Shown here piece by piece: positions 10,383-17,603 of a stretch of DNA of 64,000 nucleotides; positions within the stretch are counted from its first letter, which is position 1, and every line of letters begins with the position of its first letter. Under the pieces are notes generated by a model. The model was not told where the DNA came from and ran no database searches. It worked only from the letters and a program-made list of their open reading frames with translations. This stretch comes from Caulobacterales bacterium (lineage in GTDB: Bacteria > Pseudomonadota > Alphaproteobacteria > Caulobacterales > Caulobacteraceae), in the NCBI GenBank assembly GCA_019510435.1, contig JAEKKJ010000014.1:62001-126000 (forward strand), read 5' to 3'. The position numbers and the translations under genes are program-made.

Positions 10383-10871
10383 TCAGCGACGCGCCACTTC
10401 CTCACCCTTGGCCAGACGGCTGGCGAAGCGGTCGAACACCCACTCGGCGTCCGACCAGGTCCAGTAGCCGCGCACCTGGCGGATGTCGGTCTCGTACCAG
10501 TGGTAGTCCACGGGCGTGACGGCGCCGTCCGCGTCGACGATCCGGCCCTTGATGGCCGCCCCGCCGATCCCGTGGCTTTCCATGGAGAGGCCGGGCTTGT
10601 CGCCCAGCTCCTTGAACGTGGGCCGGTTGGGGACCGCGTCGGTGAGGGTCAGGTCGATCCGTGCGCCGTCATGGGCGCCGCGCTTGGCGAGCGCGCGCTC
10701 CACCGTCTGCTTGAGGTCGGCGGTGAGCATGTCGGCCTCCCGCTGGCCGTAGGTCTTGGTGAACTTCTTCTGCAGGTCCGGCGCCAGGGCCACGCTGACC
10801 GAGGCCGGCGCGGCGGCGGCCGTCCCGGCGCTGGCCAGGACGGCGAGGGTGGCAAGGGTGATGAGGCGCAT
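10383..10871 (-). CDS. Exported protein of unknown function
   Basis: A 162-residue protein with a clear Sec signal peptide (MRLITLATLAVLASAG, cleavage after AAAA). The mature part has a predicted beta-rich pattern: SVSVALAPDLQKKF, then a charged helix (MLTADLKQTVERALAKRG), then IDLTLTDAVPNRPTF and VDYHWYETDIRQVRG. I do not recognise the family with certainty. It lies upstream of mazG in the same orientation with an 85-bp gap and may or may not share its transcript. Confidence 0.7.
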   Translation of the reverse strand: MRLITLATLAVLASAGTAAAAPASVSVALAPDLQKKFTKTYGQREADMLTADLKQTVERALAKRGAHDGARIDLTLTDAVPNRPTFKELGDKPGLSMESHGIGGAAIKGRIVDADGAVTPVDYHWYETDIRQVRGYWTWSDAEWVFDRFASRLAKGEEVARR

Positions 10872-11181
10872 GCGCGTTTCCCGAAGCTGATCCGTCCCCC
10901 CTCCAATCTGGCCCTGCGCAGGCTCCAGCTCAAGGGGCGGGGTTCCGAAGCGTCAATCGACTCGACTCAGGCGCATGTTACGGACATTATCGTATAGGTT
11001 GTTGCAACACATAGGCGTCGCAAGAGTTGCATCGCGTCGGATCCTGTCCCGCCGGGCGGGCGCCTGGGCGGAGGCGGGCAGTGGCTTACCCAAATGTCCG
11101 GCGGTCGCGTCCTGCGCCGTCGATCCGCGCCGAAGGGGCCGAGGGCCGACCTGACGCGCCCATGCCTTGGGAGGGGCGAAC
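10872..11181. other. 310-bp intergenic region with AT-rich block and TGTTGCAACA palindrome
   Basis: This non-coding stretch separates the exported protein (minus strand) from the SGRPNP operon (plus strand), so it should hold two divergent promoters. A locally AT-rich block around 10975-11010 stands out from the roughly 70% GC surroundings. It contains the perfect palindrome TGTTGCAACA (11000-11009) and a second AGTTGCA half-site about 25 bp further on. No confident -35/-10 pair or coding frame was identified. Confidence 0.45.
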
Positions 11182-12039
11182 ATGACCAGCCGCGTGACAC
11201 TTCAGATCTTCTCGGGCCGGCCCAATCCGACCCTGCTGCTGGACGATCGCCAGGAGCACGAGCTGCACGAGCGCCTCAGCGGCCTGAAGACCGTCACCGA
11301 CCGTCGCGCGCCCGGCGCGTTCGGCGGCCTGGGCTACCGCGGCTTTATCCTGAGCCGCGACGCCACCCATCCGGCCGGACCGCTCAGCCTGCTGGTGCAC
11401 GCCGGCGTGGCCGAGGGCGGGTTCCTCAGCCCCAGCCTGGTGGACGACAGCGGCGTCGAGGCCTGGCTGGGCGACATCTTCAAGGGGCATCTGAAGGGGC
11501 TGCCGGCGGGCTACCTGGAGGCGGCGCTGCGCCAGCCGGCCCAGGGCTTCCACCTGCCGCAAGGGGTGGTGGGCGGCTGTCCCGCCTGCCATGCCGCCGA
11601 CGCGCCGGCCTACAACCCGGGCGCGTGGAACATCCCCGCCGTCCAGCCCTACAACAACTGCTACAACTACGCGAACAACCAGGCCACCAACACCTTCGCC
11701 CAGCCGGGCCGCGCGACCGGCCATCCGGCGGCGCAGATGCAGTGCGGCGACGTGCAGGCGGCCGCCACCTCGGATGGCCTTCACGCCGTCCCCAATTTCA
11801 CCGGCAATCTTGGTCCCGGGCAGGGCTGGTACGTCGCCCTCGTCATCTGGCCGAACGTGGACTACCACTGGTACCGCCAGGACAGCGTCGGCTGCTGGTC
11901 GCACAAGCCGGGCCAGACGGCGGTGCGCAACGTCGACAACGGCGGCCAGCCGATCACCGACCCCCAGACCTGCGACCGGGGCCCCTATGTCAACTTCTGC
12001 ACCTACATGGTCACCACCCGCGGCGTGCACATCCGCTGA
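11182..12039 (+). CDS. SGRPNP-domain protein with Cys-rich C-terminal putative hydrolase-like domain
   Basis: A 285-residue protein, not recognised by name. ATG at 11182 is chosen over the upstream TTG because GGGAGGGG (11169-11176) lies at proper spacing. The N-terminal region (about 1-115) carries IFSGRPNP (residues 9-16) and LGYRGF, and is shared with the next gene. The C-terminal part has a CPAC pair (Cys133/Cys136), NNCYNYA (Cys160), DYHWYRQDS (His229) and WSHKPG, with several more cysteines. The Cys-then-His order recalls papain-like or NlpC/CHAP enzymes, but that is inference only. There is no signal peptide. It heads a three-gene unit. Confidence 0.75.
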   Translation: MTSRVTLQIFSGRPNPTLLLDDRQEHELHERLSGLKTVTDRRAPGAFGGLGYRGFILSRDATHPAGPLSLLVHAGVAEGGFLSPSLVDDSGVEAWLGDIFKGHLKGLPAGYLEAALRQPAQGFHLPQGVVGGCPACHAADAPAYNPGAWNIPAVQPYNNCYNYANNQATNTFAQPGRATGHPAAQMQCGDVQAAATSDGLHAVPNFTGNLGPGQGWYVALVIWPNVDYHWYRQDSVGCWSHKPGQTAVRNVDNGGQPITDPQTCDRGPYVNFCTYMVTTRGVHIR

Positions 12040-12078
12040 CCGCCAGCGCATCGGCCGTCCCGGCGGAGGGCCATGAGC

Positions 12079-12417
12079 ATGGGCGGTTCGGACGTTCGGC
12101 TGGTGGTCGAGCTGGACATCCTGTCGGGGCGTCCCAACCCTCGTTGGCCGCTCGCCGCACCGCAGGCCGCGGCCTGGGCCGAGCGGCTGGCGGGGGCAGG
12201 GCGGCCCATCGCCAGCGGCCCGGCGCCCGCCCCGGCGCTGGGCTATCGCGGCCTAATCGTCCAGGGGGCTGCGACCCGCTGGCGGATCTTCGGCGGGCGG
12301 GTGGAGCGCGCCGGCCGGGTCCACCTGGATGAGGGCGCCGAGCGCGAACTGCTGGCCACCATGCCGCCGGCCCTGCGCCAGCAATACGGCCCGGCCTTGC
12401 CGCGGGGCCTGCAGTGA
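12079..12417 (+). CDS. Stand-alone SGRPNP-domain protein
   Basis: A 112-residue protein that is essentially a second copy of the N-terminal domain of the preceding gene. It has ELDILSGRPNPRWPL near the start and LGYRGL mid-protein, followed by a short unique tail ending PPALRQQYGPALPRG. The start is placed at the second of two in-frame ATGs (12079), because GGAGGG at 12065-12070 is 8 nt upstream of it but only 2 nt from the first. It lies 39 bp after the longer SGRPNP gene, and its stop overlaps the start of the DUF3828-like gene (GTGA), so the three are likely one operon. Function unknown. Confidence 0.7.
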   Translation: MGGSDVRLVVELDILSGRPNPRWPLAAPQAAAWAERLAGAGRPIASGPAPAPALGYRGLIVQGAATRWRIFGGRVERAGRVHLDEGAERELLATMPPALRQQYGPALPRGLQ

Positions 12418-12893
12418 GGTGGTGGGCGGCTTTGTGGTCGGCATGGCTGACGTTGGCCACGCCGGCGACGTCGGCCGCGCAGGACCTGCCGGCGGCCCGC
12501 GCCTTCGTGGCCCACCTCTATAGAGCCTATGCGCGGGGCGAGCCGGACTATCTCGACCGCGAGGCGGGCAGGGTTTTCGCCCCGCGCCTGCTGGCCCTCA
12601 TCCGTCGCGACCGCGCGACGACTCCGGCCGGCGAGGTCGGGGTCCTCGACGGCGACCCGGTCTGCGACTGCCAGGACGCCGACGGCCTGAAGGTGGGGCA
12701 CGTGGCCGTGACGGCGCTGGGCCCGGGCCACGCGCGCGCCGACATCACCGTCCGCTTCCCGGACGGGCCCCGCGTCATCTCCCTCGACCTCGCCGCCAGC
12801 CACAACGCCTGGCGGATCGCCGACATCCATACGCACGAGACGCCGAGCCTGGTGCGCCTGCTGGAACGCGAGCTGCGGCGAGAGCGGCGGTAA
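12414..12893 (+). CDS. DUF3828-like exported protein
   Basis: A 159-residue protein starting at a GTG that overlaps the upstream stop codon. The N-terminal signal peptide (WWAALWSAWLTLATPATSAAQ) predicts export. The mature region fits the DUF3828 pattern: FVAHLYRAYARG, an LLALIRRDRATT helix, GEVGVLDGDPVCDCQD, and a final WRIADI strand with a short helix. DUF3828 proteins are small periplasmic proteins of unknown function, often next to other accessory genes. Translational overlap ties it to the SGRPNP pair. Confidence 0.72.
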   Translation: MRWWAALWSAWLTLATPATSAAQDLPAARAFVAHLYRAYARGEPDYLDREAGRVFAPRLLALIRRDRATTPAGEVGVLDGDPVCDCQDADGLKVGHVAVTALGPGHARADITVRFPDGPRVISLDLAASHNAWRIADIHTHETPSLVRLLERELRRERR

Positions 12894-12937
12894 AACGCGT
12901 CATCGGTTGCCGCGCGCGAAGTCCTCTCGCAGTCCCT

Positions 12938-13059
12938 CCTCTTTAGGGGAGGGACAGATCGCGAAGCGATCAGGGTGGGGGGACCGCGACCGGGCGCCGG
13001 GCTTGATCCATTGACCCCACGCCGCTCGCCTTCGGCGAGTCGAGCTTCCCCTAAAGAGG
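12938..13059. repeat. Long imperfect palindromic intergenic repeat
   Basis: The outer arms CCTCTTTAGGGGAGG (12938-12952) and CTTCCCCTAAAGAGG (13045-13059) are inverted repeats matching at 14 of 15 positions. Inside are smaller perfect hairpins GATCGC-GAA-GCGATC (12957-12971) and CTCGCC-TTC-GGCGAG (about 13025-13039). This looks like a dispersed palindromic intergenic element of the kind common in alphaproteobacterial genomes. Its right arm contains the stop codon of the tetR gene. It also sits between convergent transcripts and could act as a bidirectional terminator. Confidence 0.75.
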
Positions 13060-13764
13060 CGGGATGACAGCCTTGGCCTTGGTCGAGACCAGCGACAGCT
13101 GCGGGCGCTCCGCCGCGGCTCGGCCGCTGCGCCAGAGCATGCGGAAGGCCTCAATCGAGCGCATGAATTCGACTTCGGACGGGGCCGCGAGCGTTCGACC
13201 CGCCAGGCCCGACATGACCAGCTGCATCAGGAGCGGCCCGGCCTCTTCGACATCGGTGTCGGCCGGCAGCTCTCCGGCCTGTTTGCCCCGCGCGACGGCC
13301 TCGGTGAACATGGCCTCGACCCGGTGCATGGCCGCCGCGATCGGGGCGAAGCGCTCGCCGTCGCGGGCCAGCTCGAGCCGGGCCTCCAGGCCGAGTTTCG
13401 CCAGGACGCCATCGTCCCGGTAGAGCTCGACGAAGGTGTCCAGCACCCGGTTGACGATCGCGTCCAGCGGCAGGTCGGCGCCCAGCGGCCCCTCGATCGC
13501 CTGGGCGATCTCGGCCCACATGGTGCAGACCGTCTCGATATACAGCAGGTCCTTGGAGGCGAAGTGGTTGTAGATCGCCGGGCCGGTGATGCCGCAGGCG
13601 CCCGCGATCTCCTTGAGGCTCACATTGTGAAAGCCGTGCAGCGCAAACATGGACGCGGCCGCCTGCACAATGCGCGCACGGGTCTGGGCGCCGCTGCGCC
13701 CGGCGGGCCGGCCGGGAAACCTGGCGGCGATGATGGTCGGCGGGGCAGGGGATCCGGTCTTCAC
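13051..13764 (-). CDS. TetR-family transcriptional regulator
   Basis: A 237-residue regulator. The N-terminal helix-turn-helix domain (about residues 25-75: TRARIVQAAASMFALHGF, VSLKEIAGACGITGPAIYNH, FASKDLLY) is classic TetR/AcrR; the remainder is a ligand-binding helical domain. Its ATG overlaps the P450 stop codon (ATGA), so it is co-transcribed with the P450 and probably represses that operon in response to the P450 substrate. The last codons (PPL-stop) are written by the arm of a palindromic repeat, so the natural C-terminus may have been altered by repeat insertion. Confidence 0.9.
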   Translation of the reverse strand: MKTGSPAPPTIIAARFPGRPAGRSGAQTRARIVQAAASMFALHGFHNVSLKEIAGACGITGPAIYNHFASKDLLYIETVCTMWAEIAQAIEGPLGADLPLDAIVNRVLDTFVELYRDDGVLAKLGLEARLELARDGERFAPIAAAMHRVEAMFTEAVARGKQAGELPADTDVEEAGPLLMQLVMSGLAGRTLAAPSEVEFMRSIEAFRMLWRSGRAAAERPQLSLVSTKAKAVIPPL

Positions 13765-15032
13765 GCCGCCGCGCTCCGCCCGCTGAACCGGATGTGCAGC
13801 TCGCGCATGCCGTGGACGATGAGGCTCGGATGGTGCGGCGGGTCCAGCACCGGCCTCGCAAGCTCGATCTCACCCAGCCGCGCCAGCAGGATCGAAAACC
13901 CCGTCATCAGCTCCTGCTTGGCCAGCAACCTGCCGACACAGAAGTGCGTGCCGACGCCAAACGCCATGTGGGCGGCGGCGTTGCTGCGTTCGATGTCGAA
14001 CTGGTGCGGACAGGCGAACTTGGCCGGATCGCGGTTGGCGGCGGCGTAGCGGACCATCACGATCGCGTCCTTGGGGATCGTCACGCCGGCGATCTCCACC
14101 GGCCGCGTCGCCCGCCGAACGAGGCCCTGGACGGGGCTTTCGTACCGCAGCGACTCCTCGACGAAGCCCTTCAGCAGCGCCGGGTCGGCCCGCAGCTTCG
14201 CCATCTGCTCCGGGTGGCGCAGCAGCAGCCACAGGCCGTTGGCCAGGGCGCTGATGGTGGTGTCGTAGCCGCCGGCGATCAGCTGCTCCATGAGGCTCTG
14301 CAACTCGTGCATCGAGAGCGGTTCCTCGCCCTCCACCGCGGCGTTGACCAGGCCGGAGATCAGGTCCGGCCCCGGATTGCGGCGCCGGTCCTCGAACTGG
14401 GCCGCGAGGAAGTGCTGCATCTCCAGTTCGACTTCGGCGGTGGCGCGCAGCTCCGCCTCGCTCATGGCCACGGACGCGGGGGAGATGATCGCGTCGCACC
14501 AGGCCTTGAAGGTGGCGATCTCGTTGCGGTTCAGGCCCAGCTGTTCGGCGATGATGATGCCGGGCAGGGGCAGGGCGAAGGCCGAGACGAACTCGCATTC
14601 GCCCTGGTCGATGAAGCCGTCGATCAGGTCGTTTGCCACCTCTTCGATGTGCGGCGTCAGCTGCTGGACGCGGAGGACGTTGAACACCTGGTCGAGCAGC
14701 TTGCGATAGCGCCCGTGGCGCGGCGGGTCGGTGCGCTGAAGGGTCTGCACATGCCGCCAGCCGCGCTGGTCCAGCACGTCCTGATACATCTGATAGCCCG
14801 CGCCATTGACCCCGAACCCCAGCTCCACGTCGTTGGAGAAGGTCTCGCAGTCCTGCAGCACGGCCCGCACGTCGGCATAGCGCGTCACCACATACATGCC
14901 GGTCTCGGGCATCCGGTAGACGGGCTCATGTTCGTGCAGCAGGGCGTAGAAGTCATAGGGGCGGCTCTGGACCTGCGGGTCCATGAGGCTGAAGTCCTCG
15001 ACCCTGGCCGTCACGGCGCCGGACGCTTCCAT
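13761..15032 (-). CDS. Cytochrome P450
   Basis: A 423-residue soluble class I P450 monooxygenase. It has the I-helix oxygen-activation motif AGGYDTT, the K-helix ExxR (ESLR) and the heme loop FGVGTHFCVG with proximal Cys365. A very strong Shine-Dalgarno (AGGAGGT) lies just before the ATG. The substrate is not identifiable; an acyl/terpenoid or aromatic substrate is possible. No ferredoxin or ferredoxin reductase gene is adjacent, so redox partners must be encoded elsewhere. It forms an operon with the overlapping tetR gene. Confidence 0.93.
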   Translation of the reverse strand: MEASGAVTARVEDFSLMDPQVQSRPYDFYALLHEHEPVYRMPETGMYVVTRYADVRAVLQDCETFSNDVELGFGVNGAGYQMYQDVLDQRGWRHVQTLQRTDPPRHGRYRKLLDQVFNVLRVQQLTPHIEEVANDLIDGFIDQGECEFVSAFALPLPGIIIAEQLGLNRNEIATFKAWCDAIISPASVAMSEAELRATAEVELEMQHFLAAQFEDRRRNPGPDLISGLVNAAVEGEEPLSMHELQSLMEQLIAGGYDTTISALANGLWLLLRHPEQMAKLRADPALLKGFVEESLRYESPVQGLVRRATRPVEIAGVTIPKDAIVMVRYAAANRDPAKFACPHQFDIERSNAAAHMAFGVGTHFCVGRLLAKQELMTGFSILLARLGEIELARPVLDPPHHPSLIVHGMRELHIRFSGRSAAA

Positions 15033-15090
15033 GGTGACCTCCTAGGTCGGATATATATTATCAGTCATTCATTTATGGGGAGCGAGTCAA
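15033..15090 (-). promoter_or_regulatory. P450-tetR operon leader: strong RBS and AT-rich promoter region
   Basis: Immediately upstream of the P450 start, the minus strand reads AGGAGGTCACC followed by ATG. Beyond it is an AT-rich tract (gatatatattatcag plus cattcatttatg in plus-strand reading, about 15048-15075). This is strikingly unlike the surrounding GC-rich DNA and is the obvious place for the -10 element and a TetR operator. TGAATGACTGA-like half-sites are present but not perfectly palindromic, so the operator is only a candidate. Confidence 0.45.
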
Positions 15091-15219
15091 GACGGCTGGT
15101 TTAGCCGCCAGCTAAAGAGGTCAGGGCAGCGCCGGCTTCGCTGGACGGCCCCTCGGGCCGCTCACACCGCACAGAGCGCAATTGCTTCGCCGCCACCCGC
15201 CGAAAACGCCACCCAACCC

Positions 15220-15260
15220 GTGTCATCCCGGTTTCGGCGAAGCCGAAGACCGGGACCCAA
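15220..15260. repeat. Palindromic repeat copy 1 (left border of transposase remnant)
   Basis: A 41-bp element running from GTGTCATCCCGG to CCGGGACCCAA, with an internal hairpin (GGTTTCGGC GAA GCCGAAGACC, stem imperfect at two positions). A near-identical inverted copy lies at 15985-16027 and a partial direct copy at 15870-15900. Confidence 0.75.
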
Positions 15261-15269
15261 ACCGCGCCT

Positions 15270-15866
15270 TCAGCCGACGCTGAACATGTGCTTGGTCTGA
15301 TCGCGCCGCTTCGGACTCTTGCTGGTGCGCATTCCGGGCGGCTGAGTCTGCTGGCTTTCCCGGATCAGGGTGAGGAGGCCGCCGAGGCGTTTGTTCTCGA
15401 GCACGGCTGTCTCGGTGACACGCCGCAGCTTGTCAAAGGTGCGGTAGGGCATGCTGCGGCCCTTGTAGCGGACCTCCTGGCGCCCATCGGGGAAGTCCAC
15501 GACTTCGACCCGGCGGCCGATCGCGGCCTGGGCGAACTCGGACGGCTCGATCATGAAGAGGATGTTGTCGTACTGCAGGGTGAGGGACTGCGACAGCGTC
15601 CGCTCGGCGCGCCAGGTGAAGGCTTCGTCCAGCCGGTCCCTGGGCTGCATCGGCCGGTGCAGGTCCTTGTCGTTGAACGGCGCCTTGGCGAAGCGGGCGT
15701 TGTAGTCGGCCATGAAGGCCGGCAGGAAGGCGTTGCCGTCGTCCATCGTGCAGACGCCGGCGAGGCGAAGCTCCTTCACCAGCCGGTCCTGCAAGGTCTT
15801 GTTGGCGCGTTCAACGCGGCCCTTGGCCTGGCTGGAGTTGGCGCAGATGATCTCAATGCTCAGCGC
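15270..15866 (-). pseudogene. ISNCY-type transposase, C-terminal remnant
   Basis: The reading frame encodes only the C-terminal part of an integrase-core transposase. Near its open 5' edge are residues EIICANSSQAKGRVERANKT, the end of the DDE catalytic domain, followed by LQDRLVKELRLAGV, MADYNARFAKAPFNDKDLHRP and a basic C-terminal tail. An in-frame TAG at 15867-15869 interrupts it exactly where a palindromic repeat copy begins, and the first two thirds of a normal transposase are missing. An internal ATG at 15794 is unlikely to give a functional protein. It is a dead fragment of an insertion sequence. Confidence 0.85.
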
Positions 15867-15869
15867 CTA

Positions 15870-15900
15870 CCGGTTTCGGCGTAGCCGAAGACCGGGCCCA
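15870..15900. repeat. Palindromic repeat copy 2 (truncates the transposase)
   Basis: This 31-bp partial copy is in the same orientation as the repeat at 15220 and runs from CCGGTTTCGGC to ACCGGGCCCA, with a T for A change in the hairpin loop. It directly abuts the point where transposase homology stops. Confidence 0.7.
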
Positions 15901-15984
15901 ACCAGCCGCCAGGCGTCGAACGCTCCGGATGGGACGCGGCCTACGCGCTGCCATCTCCCGGCAGCATCTACGCCTCGCTCGACG

Positions 15985-16027
15985 TTGGGTCCCGGTCTTC
16001 CGCCTCTGGCGGAAACCGGGATGACAC
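15985..16027. repeat. Palindromic repeat copy 3 (inverted, right border)
   Basis: An inverted copy of the element at 15220-15260, from TTGGGTCCCGGTCTT to CCGGGATGACAC. The central hairpin has diverged (CCGCCTCTGGCGG) but keeps its pairing. Together with copies 1 and 2 it frames the transposase remnant. The rest of the 301-bp gene-free stretch 15867-16167 shows no coding frame or recognisable RNA. Confidence 0.7.
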
Positions 16028-16167
16028 CGGAGAATTGTTCGCTAGGGCCAGCGATCCGAGGTCGGTTCGGAAACCTGACCTGCAGCGCAGCAGACGGCCA
16101 CATATCGTTTGCGCCTAAGGAAGATTATCGGAAATTATGGATGGGCTGAACGGGCTGGAAGCTCAGC

Positions 16168-16770
16168 TCACCCCGGCAAACTCAGCTCGCCTCGCGCCAG
16201 GCGCTCAAGCGTTTCGACGAAGAACCCTGGCTCCTGGGCCTTTACGCGGGCTTCCAGAGTCTCGGGCGTGTCTCCCGGCGCGATGGCGACGCTGCGCCGG
16301 GTGATTTCCGGGCCGTGGTCGTATTCCTCGTCGACGGCGTGGATGACGATGGCGCTTTCGGTCAGCCGCGCCGCCATAACCGCCTGGTGGACGCGCGCGC
16401 CGTACATGCCTTCGCCGCCGAACTGCGGCAGCGGGCCTGGATGGATGTTGAGGATGCGGCCGGCATAGGCGCCGAGCGTCTTCGGCCCCAGGCGGCGCAG
16501 GTAGCCGGACAGGACGATGAGTTCGACGCCGTGCGCCTGCATGGCCTCGGCCAGCCGCGCATCCGCCGCGTCGGGATCCTTCTGGGTCGGGACGCACAGC
16601 GCCGGAACGCCCGCGGTCTCCGCGGCGGCCAGGGCTGCGGCGGTGCGCATGTTGCTGACCAGCAGCCGCGGCTCGGCGGCCAGGTCACCAGCGCGGATGG
16701 CGGCCACGATCGCCATGGCGCTGGAGCCGTTTCCGGACGCGAGGAAACCCAGCTTAAGTGGCGGTGTCAT
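16168..16770 (-). CDS. PurN-like formyltransferase (phosphoribosylglycinamide formyltransferase family)
   Basis: A 200-residue enzyme of the 10-formyltetrahydrofolate-dependent formyltransferase fold. The N-terminal nucleotide loop LASGNGSSAMAI matches the GNGSN loop of PurN. The catalytic Asn-His pair sits in LNIHPGPLPQFGG, and the catalytic Asp in VDEEYDHGP. The length equals PurN, so GAR transformylase of purine synthesis is likely, but the loop after HPGPLP differs from classical PurN and another formyl acceptor is possible. Its ATG overlaps the MBL-hydrolase stop codon (ATGA); it is the last gene of the tmk-holB-tatD operon. Confidence 0.78.
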   Translation of the reverse strand: MTPPLKLGFLASGNGSSAMAIVAAIRAGDLAAEPRLLVSNMRTAAALAAAETAGVPALCVPTQKDPDAADARLAEAMQAHGVELIVLSGYLRRLGPKTLGAYAGRILNIHPGPLPQFGGEGMYGARVHQAVMAARLTESAIVIHAVDEEYDHGPEITRRSVAIAPGDTPETLEARVKAQEPGFFVETLERLARGELSLPG

Positions 16771-17603
16771 CGTGTGTTTTCCGCCGCCATCTCATGTATC
16801 ACGCGAAGGCCGTCGAAGGCCGGCTCGACGCCTGCCGGGAGCTCGGCGCACAGGGCCGCATAGTCCAGGTCGATGTGCATGTTGGTCAGGATCGCCCGGC
16901 GCGGCTTGACCCGCGCGATCCACTCCAGGGCCCGGTCCAGGTGCGCGTGGGTCGGGTGCGGCCGGCGGCGCAGCGCGTCCACGATCCAGACGTCCAGTCC
17001 CTGGAGCGCCGCGAACGCCGCCTCGTCCAGGCCCACCACGTCGCTGGAATAGGCCACGTCGCCGAACCGGTAGCCCACGGAGCGGACTCCGCCGTGGTCC
17101 TGGTCGAAGGTGGTCACCGGGATCGCGCCGGACGGGCCGTCCACCGACCAGGCCTGGCCATGGGCCGGGATGGCGTGGCGGTCGCAGATGGCCGGATAGC
17201 CGCCCTCGCCCTCGAAGATGTAGCCGAAGCGGCGCATCAGGCTGGCGTCGGTGGCCGCGTCCATCCAGCACGGGATGCGCGCCTGCTGGCGCAGGTAGAA
17301 GGCGCGCACATCGTCCAGGCCGTGCACCTGGTCGGCGTGGTCGTGGGTCAGCAGCACGGCGTCCACGCGCTTGACGCCGGCCTTGGCGGTCTGCAGGCGC
17401 AGCTCCGGCGAGGCGTCCACCAGCACCGTGGTCTGGGCCTGCGGGTCCTGCGCCCCCTCCCCCAGCCGACGCACGAGCAGGGAACAGCGGGTGCGGAAGT
17501 TCTTCGGCTCGGCCGGGTCGCACACGCCCCACTCGCCGTCGGCCCGCGGCACCCCGCCGGACGAGCCGCAGCCGAGGATGGTGATCTCCAGCGCCGCCGT
17601 CAT
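16767..17603 (-). CDS. MBL-fold metallo-hydrolase, PhnP-like
   Basis: A 278-residue metallo-beta-lactamase-fold phosphodiesterase. It begins with the strand ITILGCGSSGGVPRADG. The metal-binding HxHxDH-type motif is LTHDHADQVHGLDD, with further ligands at the DHGGVRS, SSDV and TNMHIDLDY segments. The PhnP/cyclic phosphodiesterase branch commonly follows tatD in alphaproteobacteria. It overlaps tatD by 4 bp and purN-like by 4 bp. The substrate is unknown. Confidence 0.88.
   Translation of the reverse strand: MTAALEITILGCGSSGGVPRADGEWGVCDPAEPKNFRTRCSLLVRRLGEGAQDPQAQTTVLVDASPELRLQTAKAGVKRVDAVLLTHDHADQVHGLDDVRAFYLRQQARIPCWMDAATDASLMRRFGYIFEGEGGYPAICDRHAIPAHGQAWSVDGPSGAIPVTTFDQDHGGVRSVGYRFGDVAYSSDVVGLDEAAFAALQGLDVWIVDALRRRPHPTHAHLDRALEWIARVKPRRAILTNMHIDLDYAALCAELPAGVEPAFDGLRVIHEMAAENTR

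Noticed and set aside
12938..13059. CRISPR or tandem repeat array
   Set aside because: There is only one inverted-repeat pair with small internal hairpins; no regularly spaced direct repeats or spacers are present.
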